Below are positions 1 through 11,443 of a stretch of 64,000 nucleotides of DNA, in pieces. The stretch is from Alphaproteobacteria bacterium (GTDB lineage Bacteria > Pseudomonadota > Alphaproteobacteria > Rhodospirillales > Rhodospirillaceae). The stretch lies in the NCBI GenBank assembly GCA_003246625.1, contig QJZR01000006.1:62001-126000 (forward strand). Direction: 5' to 3'. The translations under genes were made by a program, and so were the position numbers. How positions within the stretch are numbered: the first letter of the stretch is position 1; each line of letters opens with the position of its first letter. Under the pieces are notes generated by a model that saw only the letters and a list, made by a program, of their open reading frames with translations, had not been told where the DNA came from and did no database searches.

Positions 1-1301
1 TCCTGGGCGATGCCTTCGCCGTGGTCGCGCACCGCCACCGCGAGCACCGGGCCCTGCGCGTCCCGGGGCATGCCCGTGGGGCCGCGTTCCAGCGCCGAGA
101 CGGCGACGGTCACCGAGGTGCCGGGCAGGGTGTACTTCACCGCGTTTTCGATCAGGTTCTGGAAGACCTGGGTCAGTTCGTCGGGTTCGCCGCGCGCCGC
201 GGGCAGGTCGTCGGGCGCCTCCAGGCCGACCGCGACGTCGCGGGCGCGGGCCTTGGGCTCCAGCCCCTCGATCACCGAGACGATGGCGCGCCGCACGTCG
301 ACCGCGCGCGAGGGGCGGGTGTGCTCGTTGAGTTCGATGCGCGACAGGGACAACAGGTCCTCGATCAGGCGGGCCATGCGCGCCGCCTGTTCCGACATGA
401 TGGCGAGGAAACGTTCCCGCGCCTCGGCGTCGTCGTGGGCGGAACCGCGCAGGGTGTCGATGAAGCCGATCAGCGAGGACAGAGGCGTGCGCAGCTCGTG
501 GCTGGCGTTGGCGACGAAGTCGGCGCGCATCTGTTCCATGCGGCGGATCGCGGTGATGTCGTGGAACGAGATCAGAATCGCCGCCTCGTCGGCGATCTTG
601 CCGGGCAGGGGGCGGATGCTGACGATGAAGCGCCGCTCCACCGGGATCGGCAGGGCGTATTCCAGTTCCCGTCCGTTCTCGCCAAGGGCGTCCAGCGCGG
701 CGAGGATCGGCGGATGCCGCACCAGGCTGGAAACGTCGCGGCCGGTCAGGCTGCGGCCGAACAGCTCCCGCGCCGCCATGTTGGCGCGGGTCACCCGGTG
801 TTCGTCGTCGAGAATCACCACCGCGTCGGGCAGGGCGTCGAAGACCCCTTCGTGCGAATGCAGGGATTGTTCGGCGGCGGCGAGGGCGCGCCGCATTTCG
901 CGCCGCATCTGGGTCAGGGCGAAGGCGGCGGCGGCGGCGACGCCCTCGGTGCGCATTTCGGGGGCCGGGGCGGAAATTCCCTGCGACAGGTCCTGCACGA
1001 AGCGCAGCAGATGCGACAGGTCGATCAACGAGGCCAGGGAAATCGCCGCGGTCGCCGCCGCGATCGCCAGGAAGGCGAGGCTCGCGTCCGCCGGGGCGAT
1101 CCGCCGCAGCAGGGTAAGGCCGAGCAGGCCCATGGCGGCGGGCAGCAGGGCCAGGGCGTACCAGCGCAGCGCGCGGGCCAGCGGCGAACGGCCGCCGGGC
1201 GGCGGCGGAGACTCCGGCGACGGGGGCGCCGACCCCTGTCCGGGAAGATCCGGCCGGTTGATCATCATCGATCCTTCGTCGCTGCCCCTTGGCATGGGCA
1301 T
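1..1301 (-). CDS. phoR: PhoR-like membrane sensor histidine kinase (3' end outside window)
   Basis: Two-component sensor kinase of the PhoR type, probably sensing phosphate status at the inner membrane. Read on the minus strand, the N-terminal part has two hydrophobic segments, then a PAS-like region, then an H-box reading FVANASHELRTPLSSLIGF, which is the classic PhoR form. An N-box (NLIENAVKYT) and the beginning of the G1 region (DHGEGIAQE) follow, and the window ends there, so the last part of the ATPase domain is missing. Start codons at 1301, 1295 and 1268 are all in frame. 1301 and 1268 each have an AAGGA a few bases upstream, so the start is uncertain. The usual PhoR partners (pst genes, phoB) would lie outside the window. 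The family is secure, the exact name is likely. Confidence 0.85.
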   Translation of the reverse strand, partial: MPMPRGSDEGSMMINRPDLPGQGSAPPSPESPPPPGGRSPLARALRWYALALLPAAMGLLGLTLLRRIAPADASLAFLAIAAATAAISLASLIDLSHLLRFVQDLSQGISAPAPEMRTEGVAAAAAFALTQMRREMRRALAAAEQSLHSHEGVFDALPDAVVILDDEHRVTRANMAARELFGRSLTGRDVSSLVRHPPILAALDALGENGRELEYALPIPVERRFIVSIRPLPGKIADEAAILISFHDITAIRRMEQMRADFVANASHELRTPLSSLIGFIDTLRGSAHDDAEARERFLAIMSEQAARMARLIEDLLSLSRIELNEHTRPSRAVDVRRAIVSVIEGLEPKARARDVAVGLEAPDDLPAARGEPDELTQVFQNLIENAVKYTLPGTSVTVAVSALERGPTGMPRDAQGPVLAVAVRDHGEGIAQ

Positions 1302-1400
1302 CGCATCCTTGTGCCGGAAAGTATGACGCGCCGTCGGGTTCCTGCAAACCCGCAAGATAGCGGGGGAGTTTCGCACATCGCGCCACCATCGCCGATGACG

Positions 1401-1442
1401 GTTTTTTGAAAACGAAAACGCGGCGGGGTTTCCCCCGCCGCG
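1401..1442 (-). terminator. Rho-independent terminator of the malic enzyme gene
   Basis: A GC-rich perfect stem (GCGGCGGGG / CCCCGCCGC, 1420-1442) lies 26 bases beyond the malic enzyme stop. On the minus strand it is followed by a T-rich run (GTTTTCGTTTTC), as expected of an intrinsic terminator. Confidence 0.75.
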
Positions 1443-1467
1443 CCGCATTTCCAGTCTGTCGGGCCGA

Positions 1468-2772
<1,305 letters not shown>

Positions 2773-2859
2773 GGTGCTAGCGTGGTCTCCGGCGCTTTGG
2801 CAAGGGTTGTTCGGTTTCTTGGTGCCGAGGGTTGAAAAGGGGAGCCCCCACAGAATACG

Positions 2860-2930
2860 GGGATGGTTCACGTATATATATTTTCTCCGTAAAAGTCTTG
2901 GGGAATAGGCGAAATTTTATTACCAAATGG
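2860..2930. promoter_or_regulatory. AT-rich divergent promoter region between malic enzyme gene and mutS
   Basis: The 229-base gap between the two divergent starts contains an unusually AT-rich stretch for this genome (TATATATATTTTC near 2873, then AAATTTTATTACC). It is the natural place for promoters in both directions. I could not assign -35 and -10 boxes with confidence. Confidence 0.4.
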
Positions 2931-3001
2931 AGGGGTGGCCCCCCGGATATGGGTGCCTTTCGTCCATTCTGGTAGTGCAACAGCGGAGTTCACCACACGT
3001 C

Positions 3002-5668
3002 ATGACCGCGAACGATGCGCCGGGGCCGACCCCTTCGGCCAAGGTTACGCCGTTGATGGAACAGTATTTAAGCATCAAGGCGGCGAACCCCGGATGCCTG
3101 CTGTTCTATCGCATGGGCGATTTTTTCGAGCTGTTCTTCGACGACGCGGTGGCGGCGGCGGGGGCGCTCGACATCGCGCTGACCAAGCGCGGCACCCACC
3201 AGGGCCAGGACATTCCGATGTGCGGCGTGCCGCATCATGCCTGCGAGTCGTATCTGGCCCGGCTGATCCAGAAGGGCTTCAAGGTCGCCATCTGCGAACA
3301 GGTCGAGGACCCGGCGGAGGCGAAGAAGCGCGGCGCCAAGTCGGTGGTGGAGCGCGCCGTGGTGCGCGTGGTGACGCCGGGTACCCTGACCGAGGATTCG
3401 CTTCTCGACGCGCGGCGCGCCAACTACCTGCTGGCCCTGGCGCAGGTCCATGGCGAAATCGGCGCGGCGTGGATGGACCTGTCCACCGGCCGCTTCTTCT
3501 GCCAGGCAACCGACGAGGCGGGGCTGCCCGCCCTGATCGCCCAGGTTTCCCCCGGCGAGATCCTGGTCGCCGAGCGCCTGATTCAGCATCCGCCGCTGTT
3601 CGACGCCTTCGCCCGCGTCAAGCCGCTGCTGACGCCGCTGCCGGACGTTCGTTTCGATAGCGAAACTGGGTCGAAGCGCCTGGCCGCGTCCTTCGGCGTG
3701 GCGACGCTGGACGGTTTCGGCGCCTTTTCCCGCGCCGAGGTGGCGGCGGCGGGGGCGGCGCTCGACTATGCCGCGGTCACCCAGGCCGGGCGCCTGCCCC
3801 TGGTGCAGCCGCCGCGGCGGGTTTCGCGCGGCAGCGTCATGGACATCGACGCGGCGACGCGGCGCAGCCTGGAACTGACCCAGACGCAGACCGGCGAACG
3901 GCGCGGCAGCCTGCTCGCCACCATCGACCGCACCGTCACCGGCGCGGGCGCCCGCCTTCTCGCCGACCGGCTGTCCCAGCCGCTGACCGATGCCGGGCGC
4001 ATCGCCCGCCGGCAAGAGGACCTTGCCTTCTTCGTCGACCGGCCGGATATCCGCGACGACCTGCGCAAGATCCTGCGTCGCTGCCCCGACATGGCGCGGG
4101 CGCTGTCCCGTCTGTCGCTGGGGCGCGGCGGGCCGCGCGACCTGCTGGCGATCCGGGGAACCCTGGCGCAGGGACCGGAGATCAAGGCGCTGCTTTCCGG
4201 ACAGGCGGCGGGGCAACTGCCCGACGGCCTGTTGCGCGCCTATGCCGCGCTGGCCGACCATCGCGACCTGGTGGAACGCCTGTCCCGCGCCCTGGTCGAC
4301 GATCCGCCGCTTTTGGCCCGCGACGGCGGGCTGATCCGCGAGACCTATTCCCCGGAACTCGACGAACTGCGCAGCCTGCGCGACGACAGCCGCCGTCTGA
4401 TCGCCGCGTTGCAAAGCCGCTATGCCGAGGAAACCGGCATTTCCGCGCTGAAGATCAAGTTCAACAACGTCCTCGGTTATTTCATTGAGGTATCGCAACG
4501 AAATAGCGAGATCCTTCTGGGCGACAAGGAACGTTTCATCCACCGTCAGACCATGGCCAACGTCCTGCGCTTCACCACGGTGGAACTGGCGGGTCTGGAG
4601 GACAAGGTCCGCGGCGCCGCGGACAAGGCGCTGGCCCTGGAAGTCGCCCTGTTCTCGGACCTCGTCGCCGAGGTGATGGCCCGCGCCGCCGAGATTTCCG
4701 CCGCCGGGCAGGCCCTGGCGGTGCTGGACGTCGCTTCCTCGCTGGCCGATCTTGCCGCCGCGCGCGCCTATGTCCGCCCCCTGGTCACCGACGACACCCG
4801 CTTCGCCATCCATGGCGGCCGTCACCCGGTGGTCGAGGCGGCGATGGTCGAGCGCGACGACGGCCGTTTCGTCGCCAACGACTGCGTGATGGATGACGCC
4901 GCCCGCATCTGGCTGATCACCGGCCCCAACATGGCGGGCAAAAGTACCTTCCTGCGGCAGAACGCGTTGATCGCGATCATGGCCCACATCGGTTCGTTCG
5001 TCCCCGCCGAACACGCCGAAATCGGCGTCGTCGACCGCCTGTTCAGCCGTGTCGGCGCCGCCGACGACCTGGCCTCGGGCCGGTCCACCTTCATGGTCGA
5101 AATGGTCGAGACCGCCGCCATCCTCAACCAGGCGACCGAGCGTTCCCTGGTGGTGCTGGACGAAATCGGCCGCGGCACCGCCACCTACGACGGCATGGCC
5201 ATCGCCTGGTCGGTGGTCGAGCATCTGCACGACGTCAACCGCAGCCGCGCCCTGTTCGCCACCCACTATCACGAGCTCAAGGCCCTGCTCGCCAAGCTGC
5301 CGTCGCTGGCCGCCTTCACCATGCGGATCAAGGAATGGAAGGGCGACCTGGTCTTCCTGCACGAGGTGGCGGCGGGCACCGCCGACCGTTCCTACGGCAT
5401 TCACGTCGCCCGTCTGGCCGGGCTGCCCGCCGCCGTGGTCGGCCGCGCGGGCGAGGTGCTGGCCGCCATCGAATCCGGCGAACGCGTCTCCGCCGCGGCG
5501 AAACTGGCCGACGACCTGCCGTTGTTCTCGGCGGCGGCGCGGGCCGCGCCCGCCCCCCGCCGCGACCCGCTGCGCGAGGCGGCGGAGGCCCTGGACCCCG
5601 ACGCGATGACCCCGCGCGATGCTCTGGAAGCCCTTTACCGCCTGCGCGACCTGGCCCGCGAGGAATAG
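3002..5668 (+). CDS. mutS: DNA mismatch repair ATPase MutS
   Basis: Recognises mispaired and looped bases and starts methyl-independent or methyl-directed mismatch repair with MutL. The 888-residue protein shows the N-terminal mismatch-binding domain with MGDFFELF (the Phe-X-Glu wedge region), the connector, lever and clamp domains, and a C-terminal ABC ATPase. In the ATPase, Walker A is [10 protein letters not shown] near residue 640, followed by STFMVEM, Walker [13 protein letters not shown] and FATHYHEL. The start was chosen at the ATG of MTANDAPG, since 25 further upstream codons have no MutS similarity. Length fits the family. It is monocistronic, divergent from the malic enzyme gene. 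Confidence 0.97.
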   Translation: MTANDAPGPTPSAKVTPLMEQYLSIKAANPGCLLFYRMGDFFELFFDDAVAAAGALDIALTKRGTHQGQDIPMCGVPHHACESYLARLIQKGFKVAICEQVEDPAEAKKRGAKSVVERAVVRVVTPGTLTEDSLLDARRANYLLALAQVHGEIGAAWMDLSTGRFFCQATDEAGLPALIAQVSPGEILVAERLIQHPPLFDAFARVKPLLTPLPDVRFDSETGSKRLAASFGVATLDGFGAFSRAEVAAAGAALDYAAVTQAGRLPLVQPPRRVSRGSVMDIDAATRRSLELTQTQTGERRGSLLATIDRTVTGAGARLLADRLSQPLTDAGRIARRQEDLAFFVDRPDIRDDLRKILRRCPDMARALSRLSLGRGGPRDLLAIRGTLAQGPEIKALLSGQAAGQLPDGLLRAYAALADHRDLVERLSRALVDDPPLLARDGGLIRETYSPELDELRSLRDDSRRLIAALQSRYAEETGISALKIKFNNVLGYFIEVSQRNSEILLGDKERFIHRQTMANVLRFTTVELAGLEDKVRGAADKALALEVALFSDLVAEVMARAAEISAAGQALAVLDVASSLADLAAARAYVRPLVTDDTRFAIHGGRHPVVEAAMVERDDGRFVANDCVMDDAARIWLITGPNMAGKSTFLRQNALIAIMAHIGSFVPAEHAEIGVVDRLFSRVGAADDLASGRSTFMVEMVETAAILNQATERSLVVLDEIGRGTATYDGMAIAWSVVEHLHDVNRSRALFATHYHELKALLAKLPSLAAFTMRIKEWKGDLVFLHEVAAGTADRSYGIHVARLAGLPAAVVGRAGEVLAAIESGERVSAAAKLADDLPLFSAAARAAPAPRRDPLREAAEALDPDAMTPRDALEALYRLRDLAREE

Positions 5669-5680
5669 CCGCGCGATGCT

Positions 5681-5710
5681 CCTTCATTTTGCCGAAGGTT
5701 TGTTTTAGGG
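5681..5710 (+). terminator. Possible weak terminator after mutS
   Basis: A short stem CCTTC/GAAGG (5681-5698) is followed by TTTGTTTTA just after the mutS stop. The stem is only 5 bp, so this is tentative. Confidence 0.35.
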
Positions 5711-5751
5711 TCTTTCCAAGGATTTCCGGTGGCCGCTGACAGGGTACGGGC

Positions 5752-8628
5752 ATGAACACGACGACGATGATGCCGCGGGCCACCGCCTGCGAATGGGACG
5801 CCGACCAGAAACGCCTTGGCTGTTCGGGTGTCGCCCCCGAGACCCTGGCCGAGATTACGAATCCGGAACGAATTATCTCCTGCGCCGATTTCCTGGCCAA
5901 GCTGGACGAAACCTGGCAGGCCGCCGGTGGCGAAAGTGGCAAGGCGCGGCCCGCCGTGCTGGCCTTGTTCAAGCAGGCGCTGAAGGACGGAGGCGAGGAA
6001 ATCCGCGCCCGTTTCGAACACGGACGCGCCTCGGGCACGCAAATTGTGCGCGCCCAGGCCTATCTGGTCGACCAGTTGATCCACGCGATGATGGAACTGG
6101 TCACCAAGCGCGTCTTCCAAGGCGTGCGCACCACCGGCGAAAGCCTGACCGTGGCGGCGGTGGGCGGTTACGGCCGTGGCGAGCTGGCCCCCCAGTCCGA
6201 CATCGACCTGTTGTTCCTGCTGCCCTACAAGGCCACCGCCTATCACGAGAACGTCGTCGAATACGTGCTCTATTTCCTGTGGGATCTGGGGCTGAAGGTC
6301 GGCCATTCCACCCGTTCCCCCGACGACTGCGTGCGCCAGGCCAAGGACGACAGCACGGTGAAGACCGCGCTTCTGGAATGCCGCTGGCTGTGGGGCGACC
6401 ATGCCCTGTTCGAGGAGGCGCGCCGCCGCTATTGGCACGACGTGGTCGCCGGGACCTCCGCCGCCTTCATCGAGCAGAAGCTGGTCGAGCGCGACGAACG
6501 CCACGAACGCACCGGCAGCTCCCGCTATGTGCTGGAGCCCAACATCAAGGAAGGCAAGGGCGGCCTGCGCGACCTGCACACCCTGTTCTGGATCGCGAAA
6601 TACACCTATGGCGCCACGGCGGTCGAGGACCTGATGCAGCAGGGGCTTCTCTCCGCCGACGCGGTGCGCGCCTTCACCCGCGCCCAGAACTTCCTGTGGA
6701 CGGTGCGTTGCCACATGCACTACCTCACCGGCCGCCCCGAGGACCGCCTGACCTTCGACCTGCAGCCGGAAATCGCCCGCCGCATGGGCTATCGCAACCG
6801 CGTCGGCCAGAAGCTGGTCGAACGCTTCATGAAGCACTATTTCCTGGTGGCCAAGGAAGTCGGGGACCTCACCCGCATGGTCTGCGCGGTTCTGGAGGAA
6901 CAGAACAAGCGCAAGCCCCATTTCGGCATCGGCCTGGTTCGCCGCCGGATTCCGGCGGAAGGTTTCGTTATCGAAAAGAACCGGCTGGATATCGCCTCGG
7001 ACGATGTGTTCGCCAAGGATCCGCTTAACATCATGCGGCTCTTCCACATCGTGCAGGCGCAGGGGCTGAACATCCATCCCCACGCCATCCGCCGCGTCAC
7101 CGAGGAACTGGACCGGGTCAAGGCTCTGCGCCGCAACCCCGAGGCCAACCGCCTGTTCCTGGAGATCCTGGCGCATTCCAAGAATTCCGAGAACACCCTG
7201 CGCTGGATGAACGAATGCGGTGTCTTCGCCCGCTTCGTCCCCGCCTTCGGCCGGGTGGTGGCGCAGATGCAGTACGACATGTACCACGTCTACACCACCG
7301 ACGAGCACACCATCCGCACCGTCGGCATCCTGCACGACATCGAGCAGGGCCGTTACGCCAAGGACATGCCCTCGGCCACCCAGCTGTTTCCCCTGGTGCA
7401 GTCGCGCCGCGCGCTGTACGTCGCGATGCTGCTGCACGACATCGCCAAGGGTTCGGGCGAGGACCACTCGGTGGCGGGCGCGCGCATCGCCCAGGAACTG
7501 GGGCCGCGCTTCGGCCTGTCCGACGAGGAGACGGAAACCGTCGCCTGGCTGGTGCGCCACCACCTGGTGATGTCCAACGTCGCCTTCAAACGCGACCTCG
7601 ACGATCCCAAGGCGATCGCCGACTTCGCCGACCTGGTGCAAAGCCCCGAGCGTCTGCGCCTGTTGCACATTCTGACCGGCGCCGACATTCGCGGCGTCGG
7701 CCCCGACATCTGGAACGCCTGGAAGGCGCAGTTGCTGCGCGCCCTTTACCTGCGCACGCTGGACCGCATCACCGGCGGCCTGGGCAGCGACGACGGCGCG
7801 CAACCCGGTTTTTCCGAGGCGCCGCGCGCCGCCGCGCAGCAGGAAGGCCTGGCCAAGGAGGCCCTGCGCGAGCGTCTGGCCGACTGGCCGGAAGAGGAAC
7901 GCGAACGCGCGATTTCCCGCGGCTATCGGGCCTATTGGTATTCCTTCACCGCCGAGGAGCAGGAGCGCCAGGCCCGCATCATGCGCGCCGCCGACGCGGC
8001 GGGCGAGGCGCTGACCGTGGTCTGCCGCGTCGACGCCGAAACCGCGCACACCGAGGTCCTGGTCTATACCGCCGACCATCCCGGCCTGTTTTCGAAAATC
8101 GCCGGGGCGATGGTTCTGGCCTCCGCCTCGATCCTCGACGCGCGCATCACCACCTTCGCCGACGGCATGGCGATGGACGTCTTCACCGTGCAGGGCATGG
8201 ACGGCGAGGCCTATACCGAAACCGAGCGCATCGAGCGCGCCATCGCCAAGGTGCTGAAGGGCGAGGTCTACCTCGACCGCGAACTCGCCGCCCGTCCGTC
8301 GCGCGGCGCCAAGCGGATGAACGTCTTCACCGTGCCGCCGCGCGTCCTGATCGACAACAACGCCTCGGCCACCCACACCCTGATCGAGATCAACGGCCGC
8401 GACCGCCCGGGCTTCCTCTACGACATCACCTCGGCCCTGCGCGACCTGGGGCTGCAGATCAATTCGGCCCACATCTCCACCTATGGCGAGCGGGTGGTCG
8501 ACGTCTTCTACGTCAAGGACGTCTTCGGCATGAAGATCACCCACGAGGGCAAGACCAAGCGCATCCGCAAGGCCCTGCTGACCGCCATCGAACCGGTGGA
8601 AGAAACCGCGAAGGCCGCCGCGCGATGA
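5752..8628 (+). CDS. glnD: PII uridylyltransferase / uridylyl-removing enzyme GlnD
   Basis: Bifunctional glutamine sensor that uridylylates PII proteins when nitrogen is short and removes UMP when glutamine is plentiful. The 958-residue protein has a nucleotidyltransferase motif at about 138-155 (GGYGRGELAPQSDIDLLF), a GlnD-type PII-UTase domain, an HD hydrolase domain near 560-575 (LLHDIAKGSGEDHS), and two C-terminal ACT domains (VYTADHPGLFSKIAGAM near 770, NGRDRPGFLYDITSAL near 877). The chosen ATG has an AGGG eight bases upstream. The stop overlaps the murJ start (ATGA), implying translational coupling. Confidence 0.96.
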   Translation: MNTTTMMPRATACEWDADQKRLGCSGVAPETLAEITNPERIISCADFLAKLDETWQAAGGESGKARPAVLALFKQALKDGGEEIRARFEHGRASGTQIVRAQAYLVDQLIHAMMELVTKRVFQGVRTTGESLTVAAVGGYGRGELAPQSDIDLLFLLPYKATAYHENVVEYVLYFLWDLGLKVGHSTRSPDDCVRQAKDDSTVKTALLECRWLWGDHALFEEARRRYWHDVVAGTSAAFIEQKLVERDERHERTGSSRYVLEPNIKEGKGGLRDLHTLFWIAKYTYGATAVEDLMQQGLLSADAVRAFTRAQNFLWTVRCHMHYLTGRPEDRLTFDLQPEIARRMGYRNRVGQKLVERFMKHYFLVAKEVGDLTRMVCAVLEEQNKRKPHFGIGLVRRRIPAEGFVIEKNRLDIASDDVFAKDPLNIMRLFHIVQAQGLNIHPHAIRRVTEELDRVKALRRNPEANRLFLEILAHSKNSENTLRWMNECGVFARFVPAFGRVVAQMQYDMYHVYTTDEHTIRTVGILHDIEQGRYAKDMPSATQLFPLVQSRRALYVAMLLHDIAKGSGEDHSVAGARIAQELGPRFGLSDEETETVAWLVRHHLVMSNVAFKRDLDDPKAIADFADLVQSPERLRLLHILTGADIRGVGPDIWNAWKAQLLRALYLRTLDRITGGLGSDDGAQPGFSEAPRAAAQQEGLAKEALRERLADWPEEERERAISRGYRAYWYSFTAEEQERQARIMRAADAAGEALTVVCRVDAETAHTEVLVYTADHPGLFSKIAGAMVLASASILDARITTFADGMAMDVFTVQGMDGEAYTETERIERAIAKVLKGEVYLDRELAARPSRGAKRMNVFTVPPRVLIDNNASATHTLIEINGRDRPGFLYDITSALRDLGLQINSAHISTYGERVVDVFYVKDVFGMKITHEGKTKRIRKALLTAIEPVEETAKAAAR

Positions 8629-10166
8629 ACCTGTCCCGCGCGATCGCCACCGTCGGCGGGTTCACCCTGATCAGCCGCGTCACCGGCTTCGTCCGCGACG
8701 TGCTGCTGGCCCGCATGCTCGGCGCGGGGACCGAGGCCGACGCCTTTTTCGTCGCCTTCCGCTTTCCCAACCTGTTCCGCCACCTCTTCGCCGAGGGCGC
8801 CTTCTCCGCCGCCTTCGTGCCGCTGTTCTCGCGTACCCTGGAGGGCGAGGGCGAACGCGCCGCCCGCGCCTTCGCCGACCGGGTCTTCGCGGTGCTGGCC
8901 CTGACCCTGATCGGCATGGTGCTGGTGATGGAGGCGGCGATGCCCTGGGCGATCGCCGCCTTCGCCCCCGGCTTCGCCGAGGTGCCGGGCAAGCTGGAAC
9001 TGGCCGCCGAGCTCGCCCGTTACGCCTTTCCCTATCTCTTCTTCATCGCCCTGGTGTCGCTGTTTTCCGGCATCCAGAACTCGATGGGCCGCTTCGCCGC
9101 CGCCGCCGCCGCGCCGATTCTGCTGAACCTGTGCCTGATTGCCGCCGCCCTCGGCTATGGCCGCCTGTGGACCGGCGGCGCGGGCGCGGTGCTGGCCTGG
9201 GCGGTCACCGTCGCGGGCGTCGTGCAGTTCGTCTGGCTGTTCGTCAACAACCGCCGTGTCGGCATGGGACCGGGTTTGGTGATGCCCCGCCTCTCCCCCG
9301 ACGTCCGTCTGCTGGGGCGGCGCATCCTGCCCGGCGTCGTCGGCATGGGCGTCTATCAGATCAACCTTCTCGTCGATACGGTGATCGCCTCGCTGGTCAG
9401 CGAGGGCGCGGTCTCCTGGCTGTATTACGCCGACCGCGTCAACCAGTTGCCGCTGGGCGTCGTCGGCATCGCCATCGGCACCGCGTTGTTGCCCATGCTG
9501 TCCCGCCAGATCAAGTCGGAGCGGGACGATCAGGCCCGCCACACCCAGAACCGCGGCCTGGAATTCGCCCTGCTGCTCACCGTGCCCGCCGCCGCGGGCC
9601 TGGCCGCCCTGGCCCTGCCGATCGTCGCCACCCTGTTCGAACGCGGCGCCTTTTCCGCCCGCGACAGCGCCGCCACCGGCGCGGCCCTGACCGCCTTCGC
9701 CTGCGGCCTGCCCGCGCACGTCCTGGTCAAGGTGCTGGTTCCCGGCTTCTTCGCCCGCGAGGACACCTCCACCCCGGTGCGCATCGCCGCCGTCTGCCTG
9801 ATTTCCAACCTCGTCCTCAATCTTGTCCTGATGGGCCCCCTGGGGCACATCGGCATCGCCGTGTCCACCGCGACTTCCGCCTGGATCAACGCCGGGCTGC
9901 TGGCCACGATCCTGCGGCGGCGCGGTCATCTGGCCTTCGACGACCGCTTGCGCCGCCGCGCGCCGCGCATCGCCGCCGCCGCCCTGGCGATGGCCGCCCT
10001 GCTGGCCGCCGCGCAGGTCTTCGACCCCGGCGTGCTGACCGGACTGCCCGCCTGGACCGCCCTGTGCGTCTGGATCGGCCTGGGCGGGGTCGCCTACCTC
10101 GGCCTCGCCCGCGCCTTGGGCGTGATCAGCCTGGGCGAATTCCGCGCCGCCTTGCGCCGGGGGTAG
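8625..10166 (+). CDS. murJ: Lipid II flippase MurJ (MviN)
   Basis: Inner-membrane flippase moving lipid II to the periplasmic face for peptidoglycan synthesis. The 513-residue, very hydrophobic protein opens with the hallmark MNLSRAIATVGGFTLISR and GFVRDVLLARMLGAGTEADAF, and has the many membrane segments (about 14) of the MOP/MviN family. The start codon overlaps the glnD stop. The glnD-murJ pair is a common alphaproteobacterial arrangement. Confidence 0.96.
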   Translation: MNLSRAIATVGGFTLISRVTGFVRDVLLARMLGAGTEADAFFVAFRFPNLFRHLFAEGAFSAAFVPLFSRTLEGEGERAARAFADRVFAVLALTLIGMVLVMEAAMPWAIAAFAPGFAEVPGKLELAAELARYAFPYLFFIALVSLFSGIQNSMGRFAAAAAAPILLNLCLIAAALGYGRLWTGGAGAVLAWAVTVAGVVQFVWLFVNNRRVGMGPGLVMPRLSPDVRLLGRRILPGVVGMGVYQINLLVDTVIASLVSEGAVSWLYYADRVNQLPLGVVGIAIGTALLPMLSRQIKSERDDQARHTQNRGLEFALLLTVPAAAGLAALALPIVATLFERGAFSARDSAATGAALTAFACGLPAHVLVKVLVPGFFAREDTSTPVRIAAVCLISNLVLNLVLMGPLGHIGIAVSTATSAWINAGLLATILRRRGHLAFDDRLRRRAPRIAAAALAMAALLAAAQVFDPGVLTGLPAWTALCVWIGLGGVAYLGLARALGVISLGEFRAALRRG

Positions 10167-10168
10167 GG

Positions 10169-10325
10169 AAAACCAGGCCCGGGGCCAAGCCCCGGACCCC
10201 GCTGGGGCCTTGGGCCCCAGACCCCATTCGTTATGTTTTGCGCGATACGCGATAAAAGCGTTACGCGGCGAAAACGAGCGAAGGGGAGGTGCGGAGGGCC
10301 CTGGATCCTCCGCGACGTTTTTGCT
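10169..10325. repeat. Modular intergenic repeat, copy R1
   Basis: Fills most of the gap between murJ and trpS. The left arm has two hairpins (CCGGGGC-caa-GCCCCGG and TGGGGCC-tt-GGGCCCCA). The core carries GCGCGATACGCG and ACGCGGCGAAAA in reverse orientation relative to R3. The right arm is a GGAGG...CCTCC hairpin followed by GTTTTT, which could terminate transcription. Confidence 0.8.
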
Positions 10326-10420
10326 TTTCCGACCTGCCCCGGTCTTGCCCTGAAGGGCGAAATGGGGGATACCTCGAACGGGCGCGATCAAGGGTCCGGT
10401 AAATCAGCAGAGAAGTTCGA

Positions 10421-11419
10421 ATGGACAGGATTTTTTCGGGTATTCAGCCGTCGGGTAATCTTCATCTGGGCAACTATCTTGGCGCGATGAAGAACTGGGT
10501 GGACTTGCAGCACGATTACGAATGCATCTTCTGCATGGTCGACATGCACGCGATCACCGTCTGGCAGGATCCGGCGGAATTGCGCGCCACCACCCGCGAA
10601 CTGGCGGCGGGAATGATCGCCGCGGGCATCGATCCCAAGAAGAACATCCTGTTCAACCAGAGCCAGGTTTCTGCCCATGCCGAACTGGCCTGGGTGTTCA
10701 ACTGCGTGGCGCGCATGGGCTGGCTCAACCGCATGACCCAGTTCAAGGAAAAGGCGGGCAAGAACCGCGAGAACGTCTCGGTCGGCCTGTTCGCCTATCC
10801 CTGCCTGATGGCCGCCGACATCCTGATCTACAAGGCCACCCACGTGCCGGTGGGCGAGGATCAGAAGCAGCATCTGGAACTGACCCGCGACGTCGCCCAG
10901 AAGTTCAACAACGATTTCGGCAAGGAGGTCTTCCCCCTGCCGGAACCCTTGATCTTCGGCGCGGGCACGCGGGTGATGTCGCTGCGCGACGGCGAAAAGA
11001 AGATGAGCAAGTCCGATCCCTCGGATTACGCCCGCATCAACATGACCGACGACGCCGACGCCATCGCGCTGAAGATCCGCAAGGCGAAGACCGATCCCAA
11101 CCCGCTGCCCGACGCGGTGGCGGGTCTGGAGGGGCGGCCCGAGGCGTCGAATCTTCTGGGCATCTATGGCGCGCTGACCGGCAAAAGCCTGGAAGCGGCG
11201 GTCGCCGAGTGCGCGGGCATGGCGTTTTCCGACTTCAAGGGACGTCTGGCCGACGCGGCGGTGGCGAAGCTGGCGCCGATCAACGCCGAGATGGCTCGCC
11301 TGCGCCAGGACCCGGCCTATATCGACGGCATCCTGAAGGACGGCGCGCAAAAAGCCGCCGCCCTGGCGAAGCCGGTGCTGGACGAGGTTTACGAGGCCGT
11401 GGGGTTCCTGCGGCCCTGA
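10421..11419 (+). CDS. trpS: Tryptophanyl-tRNA synthetase
   Basis: Charges tRNA-Trp with tryptophan. This is a class I aminoacyl-tRNA synthetase of 332 residues, normal for the bacterial enzyme. The N-terminus [20 protein letters not shown] contains the HIGH-type signature (HLGN), and KKMSKSD supplies the KMSKS loop. DMHAITVW and [15 protein letters not shown] are further family motifs. A GAGAAG lies just before the ATG. It follows repeat R1 and precedes the DUF2333 gene by 24 bases, so the two may be co-transcribed. Confidence 0.97.
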   Translation: MDRIFSGIQPSGNLHLGNYLGAMKNWVDLQHDYECIFCMVDMHAITVWQDPAELRATTRELAAGMIAAGIDPKKNILFNQSQVSAHAELAWVFNCVARMGWLNRMTQFKEKAGKNRENVSVGLFAYPCLMAADILIYKATHVPVGEDQKQHLELTRDVAQKFNNDFGKEVFPLPEPLIFGAGTRVMSLRDGEKKMSKSDPSDYARINMTDDADAIALKIRKAKTDPNPLPDAVAGLEGRPEASNLLGIYGALTGKSLEAAVAECAGMAFSDFKGRLADAAVAKLAPINAEMARLRQDPAYIDGILKDGAQKAAALAKPVLDEVYEAVGFLRP

Positions 11420-11443
11420 CAAACGAAACGACGGAGGTTCCGT

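Noticed and set aside
21-1409. Long rightward open frames opposite the phoR-like kinase, and similar long frames opposite mutS, glnD, murJ, gyrB and others
   Set aside because: They mirror real genes on the other strand in a very GC-rich genome, have Arg/Gly/Ala-heavy low-complexity translations, and match no family.
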